Shown: positions 19,010-26,989 of the stretch, one piece after another
Layout of the letters: every line of letters begins with the position of its first letter
How positions within the stretch are numbered: the stretch's first letter is position 1
Source: CAWIHK01 sp963835935
GTDB taxonomy: Bacteria > Bacteroidota > Ignavibacteria > UBA10030 > CAVZMI01
NCBI GenBank assembly: GCA_963835935.1
Contig: CAWIHK010000001.1
Location: forward strand, 1,488,001 to 1,552,000
Length of the DNA: 64,000 nucleotides
Direction: 5' to 3'
Notes under the pieces: model-generated
The model's database searches: none
Told to the model about the DNA's origin: nothing
What the model saw: only the letters and a program-made list of their open reading frames with translations
Position numbers and translations under genes: made by a program

Positions 19010-19471
19010 GTGACCAAATGGATGGTCATCGGTGTAGGAAACGATCTTCGAGGCGACGATGCAATTGGTTGTGTCGCCGCCCGAAGGCTTTCTGCAAAAA
19101 ACATCCCAAGTGTAATTGTAAATGAAGTTCAAGACGATTGCACAATTCTTCTCGATTATTTCCAGCAGTCGGAAAATTGTATTTTTATCGATGCAATTGT
19201 ATCGGGCAAAAAAATAGGAACAATAAGCAGAATTGATTTATTAAATTCTCCGGCCGATAAAATTCCTTTACAACCTTCCAGTCATACTTTCGGCATTCTT
19301 GAAGCAGTGGCTTATGCGAAGCTGACGAACAAATCGCCGAAAAAAAGTTTTCTTTACGGAGTCGAGAGTGGTAACTTTGAATTTGGAAGTGCTATGTCGA
19401 AGGAAGTTGAGTCTGCAATTCCTGAACTCATTGAACGGATTGAGAAAGAGATAGAGGAAAAAGAAAAATAA
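19010..19471 (+). CDS. Hydrogenase maturation protease (HyaD/HycI family)
   Basis: 153 aa from GTG 19010; ATG 19022 (MVIGVGNDLRGDDAIG) is equally plausible since neither has a clear RBS. The N-terminal GVGNDLRGDDAIG contains the conserved nickel-sensing acid, with another in CIFIDAI and a His in SSHTFGILEAV. These are the hallmarks of M52 endopeptidases that trim the large-subunit C-terminus after Ni insertion. It lies 15 nt after hydA. The C-terminus ends in a charged run of E and K. Confidence 0.92.
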   Translation: MTKWMVIGVGNDLRGDDAIGCVAARRLSAKNIPSVIVNEVQDDCTILLDYFQQSENCIFIDAIVSGKKIGTISRIDLLNSPADKIPLQPSSHTFGILEAVAYAKLTNKSPKKSFLYGVESGNFEFGSAMSKEVESAIPELIERIEKEIEEKEK

Positions 19472-19479
19472 CATGCAGT

Positions 19480-19515
19480 CCACGGAACACACCACCGAAG
19501 GTGTCCCTTTGGGAG
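19480..19515. repeat. Left arm of a large imperfect palindrome surrounding the IS4 element
   Basis: This 36-base block starts CCACGGAACACACCACCGAA and ends CCCTTTGGGAG. Its reverse complement matches 21226-21269 closely, apart from a 9-base insertion and a few substitutions. Together with the tip hairpin interrupted by the IS, it would form a palindromic element of about 180 bp if the IS were removed. Confidence 0.7.
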
Positions 19516-19591
19516 AAATACACAGAATAAATTTTCCGATTATTCCTCCATGCCAAAGGCATCCCCGTTGGTCATGCGCGTTAAGTTAATT

Positions 19592-19777
19592 TTATTTTAG
19601 TAAAGATTTCAATTTTTTTAGGCGTTTTAGAACAAAAGTATTTCTATCCTGCACCACCCACTCAAAAGTTTCACTTTTTTCAATATTTGATGATTCTGCA
19701 AGAGCAGCAGGGAAATTGATGTAAAAGGACTTATTTGTTGGCCGTTCTACCTTCTGCATTTTTACCTTATACCCCAT
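19592..19777 (-). CDS. Small AbrB/MazE-like passenger protein of the IS4 element
   Basis: 61 aa from ATG 19777 with AGGAG upstream. The sequence KSFYINFPAALAESSNI then FEWVVQDRNTFVLKRLK fits the swapped-hairpin AbrB/MazE/SpoVT fold: a beta strand, a helix with NFPAALAE, then two strands. It lies inside the IS ends and is divergent from the transposase. It is therefore probably a transposition regulator binding the palindrome at 19841-19858. Assignment is from pattern memory; DNA binding is inference. Confidence 0.65.
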   Translation of the reverse strand: MGYKVKMQKVERPTNKSFYINFPAALAESSNIEKSETFEWVVQDRNTFVLKRLKKLKSLLK

Positions 19778-19840
19778 AATTCACATCTCCTGTATATGAG
19801 AATATAATTGATTATTATCATAAATACTTGTATGTTGTAA

Positions 19841-19858
19841 TATAGTATATATACTATA
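19841..19858. promoter_or_regulatory. Perfect 18-bp palindrome in the divergent IS4 promoter region
   Basis: TATAGTATATATACTATA is its own reverse complement. It lies between the divergent AbrB-like gene (start 19777) and the transposase (start 19880, RBS AAGGAG at 19866-19871). A perfect AT-rich dyad at this point is a good candidate operator for the AbrB-like protein and may overlap -10 elements of both promoters. Confidence 0.55.
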
Positions 19859-19879
19859 TACATACAAGGAGAAATACTC

Positions 19880-21177
19880 ATGGAATCAATATCACTTCAC
19901 AACTTATGTCCGGCATTATCCACCGAAGAAATTAAAAGAATAGCCCATGAATGTAGATTTTCAAAACGTGTGGAAAAAAAATTTTGCCCGAGAAATATCT
20001 CTCATTTCTTTGTCAAGAATCTATCAAAGGTACTGTGAGCTATAATGATTTAGCTTCTAAACTTTCTTGTGACACGAATTGCGATGCAAGTCGACAAGCA
20101 TATTATTATAGGACTAAACAAGAAGCCGTGGAATTTTTTAAACAGATACTGGAGACGGTTATAAAACAAAAATATCACCTATCCGACATTTGTTACTTTC
20201 GATCTACTTTCAAACGGGTTCTCATACAGGATAGTACGATAATCCGGTTACCCTCAAAATTATATGAAATTTTCTCCGGAGTACGCAATGGAACTACGCA
20301 TGTATGTAATGCCAGAATTCAAGGCGTATATGAGTTACTTTCCGGAAAATTCATTTCATTTTCGATTGATTCGTACAGTGAAAATGATGCAAAAGTTGCC
20401 CAAAAACTTGATGTGCAAGAAGGCGATTTGGTTTTACGAGACAGAGGATATTTTATTACTTCCTGCATTGAATCTATGAAAGAACAGGAAGCCGATTCAA
20501 TAAGTCGCTACAAACATAAAATACGTTTCTATGATCCGAATACTTTGAAAGAGATTGATTTGTTGAAGCGATTGAAAAAAGAAGGATCATTGGACATTCG
20601 GGTAGTATCCGGTAATAATAAGAACGTTACCCTGCGTATTTTAGCCGCGCCAATCCCCGAAAACATTGCTAATGTCAGAAGGATGAAGACAAAAAAAGAA
20701 GCAAAAGGAAAATCATGTTCATACGATGTATTGCAATTACTGGGCTGGATCATTTTTCTCACCACCATTACTGATGAATCTCTTACCATTCAACAGGTAT
20801 CTCGGCTGTACGCATTACGGTGGAGAATAGAGTGTATATTTAAAACGTGGAAGAGTGAATTTAGCTTCGATAGAATTCACACCGTATCAGATACTCAATT
20901 GCGAGTATTGTTGTATGCGCGTCTTATTATGATAACATTGCTTTATGAATATGTTTACAAACCACTGGAAATATCGATCATGGCAATGTACGGCAAACAA
21001 CTCAGTCTCATGAAATTCATGAGGTATATAAACCGCAACCTTTTTTATGTTGTTCAGCAATTATCGGTGTTCCCTATGTGTGAAGCAGCTGTTTTTAAAA
21101 TCATTCGCTACTGCTCATACGAAAAAAGAAAAAGAAAAAACTTTATCGATTTGATGAGTTCTTTAGACTTATCTTAA
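19880..21177 (+). CDS. IS4-family transposase, probably made by -1 frameshift
   Basis: The good start is ATG 19880 with AAGGAG eight bases upstream, reading MESISLHNLCPALSTEEIKR. That frame ends soon after. At 19974-19981 there are eight A's, giving the slippery heptamer A AAA AAA in frame (19975-19981). A -1 slip there joins the long frame (ILPEKYLSFLCQE... to TAA 21177), giving about 432 aa, the usual IS4 size. Catalytic DDE regions: VLIQDSTIIRLP, GDLVLRDRGYF and the Y-(2)-R-(3)-E-(6)-K box YALRWRIECIFKTWKSE. It could be a programmed frameshift or a simple indel in a homopolymer. Confidence 0.8.
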
Positions 21178-21225
21178 CGCGCATGCCCGTTGGGGTGCTT
21201 TCAACACACTTCGTGAGAAGGGACA

Positions 21226-21269
21226 CTCCCAAAGGGATCCCTTCGGGACTTCGGTGGCGTATTCCGTGG
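21226..21269. repeat. Right arm of the palindrome surrounding the IS4 element
   Basis: Begins CTCCCAAAGGGATCCCTTCG and ends GGCGTATTCCGTGG. It is the inverted partner of 19480-19515. It contains the short palindrome CCCAAAGGGATCCCTTCGGG (21228-21247), related to similar motifs at 43153-43170 and 49846-49864. Confidence 0.7.
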
Positions 21270-21685
21270 GCAAAAATCTTTCCACTTGCTCGTTGAATGT
21301 AGTGATTCAAATTCTTGCTTCTTTATTCTCTGTTTACTAATCTTGTTTTAAGATATTACATGAAAAACTCTATCAGAAAAACTATCATAGATAAATCCCG
21401 AAGTATGAAACAAAAGACACAGTCTATTGATTTTTAAACCTTTATTTAATAAAATGGAGTAGCAGTTTAATTAAGTATTTCATACCAAGCGTATTCGATT
21501 TAAAAAGAGTTTCAATTAAATAAAAAAATGTTGGGTGAGAGTTCTATAATGAAAAACAGAATATTCCGACAACGATTAGAGTTGGTGAGAAGTAGAAACT
21601 GAATTATGAAGAGGCAGATATTTCAATGTGCATAAGCTTATATTGAAATTATGATTAATGTATGATTTAAGGGAAAGATAATAAT
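21270..21685. other. AT-rich intergenic region, no gene seen
   Basis: 416 bases between the palindromic repeat and the large T9SS protein. No open frame of useful length with an RBS and no strong terminator. It ends with AGGGAAAG before ATG 21686. It is likely the promoter and leader region of that gene. Confidence 0.5.
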
Positions 21686-24600
21686 ATGAAGAAAGTAAAT
21701 TACTTTTTATTACTTGGTCTCCTCTCGATTTTCATATTTGGCGTAGTTGATGCAAAAAATAATCGGCATATAAAAGTAAAACATAATAAATACGCCAAAG
21801 TGAAAGATGTAGTATCGCCTTATAAAATTTGGAGAACCAACACTGCTCCAGTGATCGATGGAAAGATGGATAAAATATGGTGTAGTATTCCATGGATACC
21901 TATAACACATTATACAATTGTCGGAAATGCCACACCGGATAGTGAAGATAATGCAGGATTGACTAAGGCGATGTGGGACGATAACAACTTGTATCTATTG
22001 TTCTATAACGAGGCGCCAAACATTTATGATAACACTACAAATCAAGTCTGGAACCAGACTGCTGTTGAAGTCTATATTGGAGCAACAGATTCTAAAGCTC
22101 CTGCATATACCGCAACGGATTACCAACTCGCATTTTCTCATTGGATGCAAGGCCAAGAAGCGTCAAGTTTAGGAAGTATTGATGAAGCAGGTGGAATGCC
22201 AACAGCAGGTGTTCAATTCGCAATCTCTACAGATTATTCTTATGCCACAGACTCAACTGCAGGACTTGGAGGCTGGTGGTTGGAATTAAAAATCCCATTA
22301 TCAAATCTTAATATTCCACCTGTTGGCGGAACTATAATAGGCTGGGATTTACAGCAAGATATTGTGGAAGATCCTACGGCAACCGCACGTCAATACATTT
22401 CGTATTGGTGGGACACTACAAATAATAATTGGAAAGAAACCGATACATGGGGCGAAGCTATACTTTCACCTGATGTAAATATCGGGATGGCAAAAATCTT
22501 TTATACTAAGCAAGCGCCTACTATAGATGGTATTAAAGACGACGTGTACTCAGCCTCTAAAGATCAAAGTGCAGACTATTGGCGTTTTGTTGATGGCACA
22601 CTGGATGATTGCCCGAATCCAACGGCTTCAAATGTCGTAGCCTCGGCATTATGGGATGATAACAACCTTTATTTGTTTTTCGATGTTAACGATAATAATA
22701 TTACTGATCTTCCAGAAAATGTAAACTGGAACCAGTCTGACGTTTGTTTTTACCTGGGTCCGGATGATAAGGCGAACCCGTATAGTGCTCTTGATCAAAT
22801 ATATCAAATTCCAAATTGGATGAAAGGAAAAGAAGCTGGTAAACTTACATCCATTTTCGGAGGGAAAATAGACACTACAGGTTGTGTATTCAAGATTGCC
22901 GACAGGGGTGACGGTACAGGTTATGGTGTTGAAGTGCAGATCCCATGGGCTAATCTAAATCTGGGTCTCCCAATAAATTCAGGCACTAAAATAGGATATT
23001 TGTTCGAGATGGATTATTCCAGCAATGGTACTGCACGTACAGGTGTTGCGCAGTGGTGGGATAATACAAATGGCAATTGGAACGATGCAAGCATTTGGGG
23101 CGAGGCTGTGCTTGAGAATGGAGGAAACATTGTGCTCCCTCCATCCATAAATACAACCGTAGCAACAACGGTGACGAGTATAACGGCGGTATTAAATGCT
23201 AAAGTTAATCCGAACGGTTCGGCAACGACAGCATATTTTGAATGGGGCACAAACAATACACTGTCATCACCAACAACAACGGAGGCGCAATCAATTGGAT
23301 CAGGCACAAGTAATCAAACAATTACAGCGAATCTAACAGGATTAAATCCGAATACGACATACTACTATCGTGCGGTGGCGCAAAACAGCTCCGGAACACA
23401 ACGAGGCACAATTGTAAGTTTCCTTACTCTTCCTACTACTGTAACACTCTCAACTCCATCAGACGGGGCGGTGAATCAATTGTTGACATTGAAATTAACT
23501 TGGAAACAATATACAGGAGCTACAAAATATCATCTACAGTTGTCGACAGATCAAGGATTTAATTCTTTAATCATAGACAATTCGGCAATCACGAATGTAT
23601 CAACAGAAATTGGTCCTTTAACATTCGAGACAACATATTACTGGCATGTCAGCGCAATAAATGATGTAGGCGAAAGTCGGTATTCAGCAGCTTCAAAATT
23701 TAAAACCATACCTGTTCCGCCGACAACAATAGCTATGAACAAGACTTATACATATCCACAAAAACAGAATGTGTCGGATTATACAAAAGAAGATTTTAAA
23801 ATAATCGGGTTGCCCGGTTCAAGTAATCAGGACATAACAAAGTTTTTACAGGGTAGTGAGAAGAGTGATTGGGAAGCATATTGGGATGATGGAGGCACAG
23901 ACAATTATGATATCAAGTACAATGGCAGTTCAAATTTCATATTGACTGCTGGTAAAGCATTTTGGGTAATCTCGAAGAATAACATTAACGTAAATGCAAC
24001 GATACAAGCCGCGGCAATGAATACTAATTATGAGGTTGAAATCCCGCTTCACTCGGGCTGGAACCTCATCACAAATCCATATGCCGCTTCAATACCATGG
24101 GCTAGGGTTGATAGCGCGAATGGAATAACCACAGTAATCCATCAATATAATGGCGGGTCGTATTCACAATCGTCATCGTTCGATCCATACATAGGCTATT
24201 ATTTCTTCAACGGCACACCGAATACAACACTCAGCACGTTGAGAGTTCCATATCAAAGTATTTATGCAAATGTTGTCAGTACCGAAAGCCTTACGAAGAA
24301 TGATTGGCGTGTGAATGTGCAATTACAATCTGCCGGGATCGTTGACAAAAGTTTATCGTTCGGAGTTTCGAGCGCGGCAAGCGCAGGTTTGAATAAATAC
24401 AATTTCCGGAAACCACGAGCTTTAGCCGGAGTGCCCGAAATTCATTTTAATCGTACAGATTGGGATTCAGACTTTCCAGCATTTGCAGCGGATATCCGTC
24501 CTTCGATAGGAGAAGTTGAGAGATGGCAGTTAAGTGTGAATGGGAAGCAGGGAGCATCGGCTAAACTTGTGTTTGGAGGAATCAATGAAGTTCCTGCAAG

Positions 24601-25060
24601 CTGTGCGGTTTTTATTGTTGATAGTTTGCACGCAACATTCGCGGATTTAAGAAAAGATTCTGTTTATGAATTCATACAACCGACAAATAGTACTTCGATG
24701 ACGATTCTTGTCGGTTCACCGGAAAAAGTTGAAAAAGAAGCGCAGAGTGTTCTTCCAGTGAGCTACGAGCTGAGTCGGAATTTCCCGAACCCATTTAATC
24801 CGAGTACAAACTTTCTGGTTCGATTACCTGCCGCATCGCCCGCCTGCCGGACGGGCAGGCAAGTGACAGTTCGAGTGTATAATATTTTGGGACAGATGGT
24901 TCGAGAAATATATCATGGCAATCTTGATGTTGGCCAGCATTGGTTCACGTGGGACGGAAGGAATCAGAATCAGCAGAAGATGCCGAGCGGTGTTTATTAT
25001 TGCAGGTTAGAAGTGTCCGGGAAGCTTTCGCAAAGCATAAAAATGGTTTTGATCAATTAA
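21686..25060 (+). CDS. Secreted CBM9-like / fibronectin type III protein with T9SS sorting domain
   Basis: 1124 aa with a signal peptide (MKKVNYFLLLGLLSIFIFGV, cut near VDA). Two carbohydrate-binding family 9-like (DOMON-type) domains follow: about residues 50-265 (APVIDGKMDKIWCSIP) and 272-480 (APTIDGIKDDVYSAS), each ending in a W-G-E-A motif. Next come two fibronectin type III-like domains (about 485-590 and 592-685). The C-terminus is a T9SS type A sorting domain (LSRNFPNPFNPST, VRVYNILGQMVRE, MPSGVYYCRLE). It should be exported and attached to the surface, likely binding polysaccharide. No catalytic domain is recognised. A palindrome inserted in frame near residues 1053-1060 lengthens the sorting domain. 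Confidence 0.88.
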   Translation: MKKVNYFLLLGLLSIFIFGVVDAKNNRHIKVKHNKYAKVKDVVSPYKIWRTNTAPVIDGKMDKIWCSIPWIPITHYTIVGNATPDSEDNAGLTKAMWDDNNLYLLFYNEAPNIYDNTTNQVWNQTAVEVYIGATDSKAPAYTATDYQLAFSHWMQGQEASSLGSIDEAGGMPTAGVQFAISTDYSYATDSTAGLGGWWLELKIPLSNLNIPPVGGTIIGWDLQQDIVEDPTATARQYISYWWDTTNNNWKETDTWGEAILSPDVNIGMAKIFYTKQAPTIDGIKDDVYSASKDQSADYWRFVDGTLDDCPNPTASNVVASALWDDNNLYLFFDVNDNNITDLPENVNWNQSDVCFYLGPDDKANPYSALDQIYQIPNWMKGKEAGKLTSIFGGKIDTTGCVFKIADRGDGTGYGVEVQIPWANLNLGLPINSGTKIGYLFEMDYSSNGTARTGVAQWWDNTNGNWNDASIWGEAVLENGGNIVLPPSINTTVATTVTSITAVLNAKVNPNGSATTAYFEWGTNNTLSSPTTTEAQSIGSGTSNQTITANLTGLNPNTTYYYRAVAQNSSGTQRGTIVSFLTLPTTVTLSTPSDGAVNQLLTLKLTWKQYTGATKYHLQLSTDQGFNSLIIDNSAITNVSTEIGPLTFETTYYWHVSAINDVGESRYSAASKFKTIPVPPTTIAMNKTYTYPQKQNVSDYTKEDFKIIGLPGSSNQDITKFLQGSEKSDWEAYWDDGGTDNYDIKYNGSSNFILTAGKAFWVISKNNINVNATIQAAAMNTNYEVEIPLHSGWNLITNPYAASIPWARVDSANGITTVIHQYNGGSYSQSSSFDPYIGYYFFNGTPNTTLSTLRVPYQSIYANVVSTESLTKNDWRVNVQLQSAGIVDKSLSFGVSSAASAGLNKYNFRKPRALAGVPEIHFNRTDWDSDFPAFAADIRPSIGEVERWQLSVNGKQGASAKLVFGGINEVPASCAVFIVDSLHATFADLRKDSVYEFIQPTNSTSMTILVGSPEKVEKEAQSVLPVSYELSRNFPNPFNPSTNFLVRLPAASPACRTGRQVTVRVYNILGQMVREIYHGNLDVGQHWFTWDGRNQNQQKMPSGVYYCRLEVSGKLSQSIKMVLIN
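24842..24860. repeat. Palindromic repeat inserted inside a T9SS sorting domain
   Basis: GCCTGCC (24842-24848) and GGCAGGC (24854-24860) form a hairpin with a 5-base loop, inside the coding sequence. It adds residues PACRTGRQ between the two conserved blocks of the sorting domain and keeps the frame. The GC-rich sequence differs sharply from its surroundings, as for a REP-type insertion. Confidence 0.65.
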
Positions 25061-25324
25061 CACAAGAATCTCTGAGTCCAGTCACCTGTTTGCCTTCCTC
25101 ATACTGCTGCCGTTGTCGCTCTATATCGCAAGTGGCGTTGATATTCTTTTTGCAGTATGTATAATGCTGATAAATGTGTTCGCTAATTTCTATCCATTCA
25201 TTTTACAACGTTATCTATAGATTGAGATTGCGAAATTCGAAAACATAAGGCATATGGAGATTGCTTAAATGTTTAAGCCATTATTTTGCGCTCGAAGCCA
25301 TTTTCAGAATAAGAGGGAAGAGAC

Positions 25325-26113
25325 ATGAAAATTACTAGCGAAGACTTGCACGATCTTCGATTAGCTAAACAAGTTCTTGAAAACCCAGGTCTTGCAGTGA
25401 AAATCACAAATGTTATTGGAACCCCAATTGAAAAAGGATTTGCGCTCTTACCCAAAAAATGGTCGGGGGTCGTAAGTAAATCGACAAAAAAAGCGATAGG
25501 AACTGCGTTAGATATCTCTCTGCTTACACTCAACAAAGATGGTCGAGGTCAAGCTCAGAATATCTGGCACAAAATTGCAGTGACTGTTTCGGGTGGCACT
25601 GGTGGAGCCTTTGGCATTCCGGGTTTGATTGTCGAATTGCCGATCTCGACAGGAATTATGCTCCGGTCAATTGCCGACATCGCGCGTGCCGAAGGAGAGC
25701 AATTATATCTGCCCGAGGTAAAGCTAGCTTGTGTTGAGGTTTTCGCGTTGGGTGGAAGAACATCCAAAGACGATGCCTCTGAATCCGGCTACTTTGCGGT
25801 GAGGGCTGCTCTTGCTAAAGCAGTTTCAGAAGCGGCAGAGTTTATCGCAGAAAGAGGTCTTGTAAAAGAAGGCACACCCGCTATCGCTCGCTTGATATCT
25901 CAAGTAGCAGAACGATTTGGAGTAATTGTGTCCGAGAAAGTAGCTGCCCAGGCCATCCCAGCAATCGGTGCCGTTGGAGGAGTTCTGATCAATTTGATTT
26001 TTATAGACCATTTTCAAGATATGGCAAGAGGTCATTTCACTGTGCTCAGACTTGAAAGAAAATATGGTTCTGAAACCGTGAAGGCGGCGTACATCGCACT
26101 CCCAATTAAGTAA
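25325..26113 (+). CDS. EcsC-family protein
   Basis: 262 aa. The pattern LALLPKKW..STKKAIGTALDISLLTL, then GGTGGAFGIPGLIVELPISTGIMLRSIADIAR and EVKLACVEVFALGG, matches the EcsC protein family (named after a Bacillus gene next to an ABC transporter; biochemical role unresolved). A C-terminal hydrophobic stretch (IPAIGAVGGVLINLIFIDHFQ) indicates membrane association. GAGGGAAGAG precedes ATG 25325. It stands 264 nt after the T9SS gene and 22 nt before the GNAT gene, with which it may share a transcript. Confidence 0.85.
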   Translation: MKITSEDLHDLRLAKQVLENPGLAVKITNVIGTPIEKGFALLPKKWSGVVSKSTKKAIGTALDISLLTLNKDGRGQAQNIWHKIAVTVSGGTGGAFGIPGLIVELPISTGIMLRSIADIARAEGEQLYLPEVKLACVEVFALGGRTSKDDASESGYFAVRAALAKAVSEAAEFIAERGLVKEGTPAIARLISQVAERFGVIVSEKVAAQAIPAIGAVGGVLINLIFIDHFQDMARGHFTVLRLERKYGSETVKAAYIALPIK

Positions 26114-26135
26114 TCCAAGCTTGAGGAAGAACAAC

Positions 26136-26597
26136 GTGCATATAAAATTTGTCAGAACGCCGGAAGAAATCGAACAGATCCGAAATCTGTTCAGAGAATA
26201 TGCCGCGAGTCTTGAATTCGATCTTGAATTTCAAGATTTTGCCGAAGAACTGCAGACTCTTCCGGGTTCGTACGCTCGACCTGAGGGTGAATTATTTCTC
26301 TGCGAGGAAGATGGTGTATCAATCGGTTGTGCGGCATTGCGCCGGATAGATCCGGACATTTGCGAATTAAAACGCATGTATCTTAAACCGGAATGGCGCG
26401 GAAAAGGATTAGGCAAAGTAATCGCATTTGAAGTAATTAAACATGCCCAAGAATTGGGATATAAAAAAATAAGACTCGATACAATTGCAACGATGAAAGA
26501 AGCAATCGCTTTGTATGAAAAAATCGGATTTAAGGAAATTGCGCCTTATCGTTATAATCCTATTAAGGGCGCAAAATTCATGGAACTTATTATTTAA
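26136..26597 (+). CDS. GNAT-family N-acetyltransferase
   Basis: 153 aa from GTG 26136, which has AGGAAG at a good distance; the open frame begins at TTG 26121. The GNAT acetyl-CoA site is clear: ELKRMYLKPEWRGKGLGKVI (motif A, RGKGLG), followed by IRLDTIATMKEAIALYEKIGF (motif B). The acceptor substrate cannot be told from sequence. About 150 residues is standard for a single-domain GNAT. Confidence 0.9.
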   Translation: MHIKFVRTPEEIEQIRNLFREYAASLEFDLEFQDFAEELQTLPGSYARPEGELFLCEEDGVSIGCAALRRIDPDICELKRMYLKPEWRGKGLGKVIAFEVIKHAQELGYKKIRLDTIATMKEAIALYEKIGFKEIAPYRYNPIKGAKFMELII

Positions 26598-26989
26598 GGA
26601 AATTGATTTGACTTCACTTTTTACCCTTCTTATATTAATTTTTATATTAAAAAACCCAAGTAAACCGGATGTAGCGTTTTTTTATCCCTGCAAAGGCGCA
26701 AACCATGCCAGCCTTGAAAGAGAAAATTGGGTTGTATGTAGTTTCAACGCATGAACTACGATTAGAAAAAAAAACTCTTTACCTATTTCAGATTTATAAA
26801 AATTCCACCGATTATTTTATACAGATGTTCAGGCTTAGGAATTATTGTGAATTGACTGAAGATGACATTAGAATTCAATTATATTTATTAATCAACAAAA
26901 AATATTTTGAGTCAATGAAACGGTTTGAAGACACTATGCTAGTAATCTTGCTTATAGTAAACATGAGAACGGTATAAATGAGGAATGTT
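26598..26989. other. Intergenic region without a convincing gene
   Basis: About 390 bases between the GNAT gene and the histidine kinase. A 90-codon frame (26705-26977) exists, but it has no recognisable domain and no RBS. It is AT-rich and lysine/leucine-biased like non-coding sequence. I call no gene here. Confidence 0.5.

Larger units (their letters stand above)
19573..21185 (+). mobile_element. IS4-type insertion sequence with 13-bp inverted ends and flanking direct repeats
   Basis: The ends are a perfect inverted pair: CATGCGCGTTAAG (19573-19585) and CTTAACGCGCATG (21173-21185). The right end overlaps the transposase stop codon. Directly outside lie the direct repeats CCCGTTGG at 19564-19571 (one base from the end) and 21186-21193, a likely 8-9 bp target duplication. 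Cargo: a DDE transposase on the plus strand and a small divergent AbrB-like gene. The insertion split a hairpin whose arms are AAAGGCATCCCC and GGGGTGCTTT. The intact direct repeats suggest fairly recent transposition. Confidence 0.85.

Noticed and set aside
26705..26977. 90-codon open frame before the hybrid histidine kinase
   Set aside because: No RBS, no recognisable domain, composition like AT-rich non-coding DNA, and it runs into the kinase leader.
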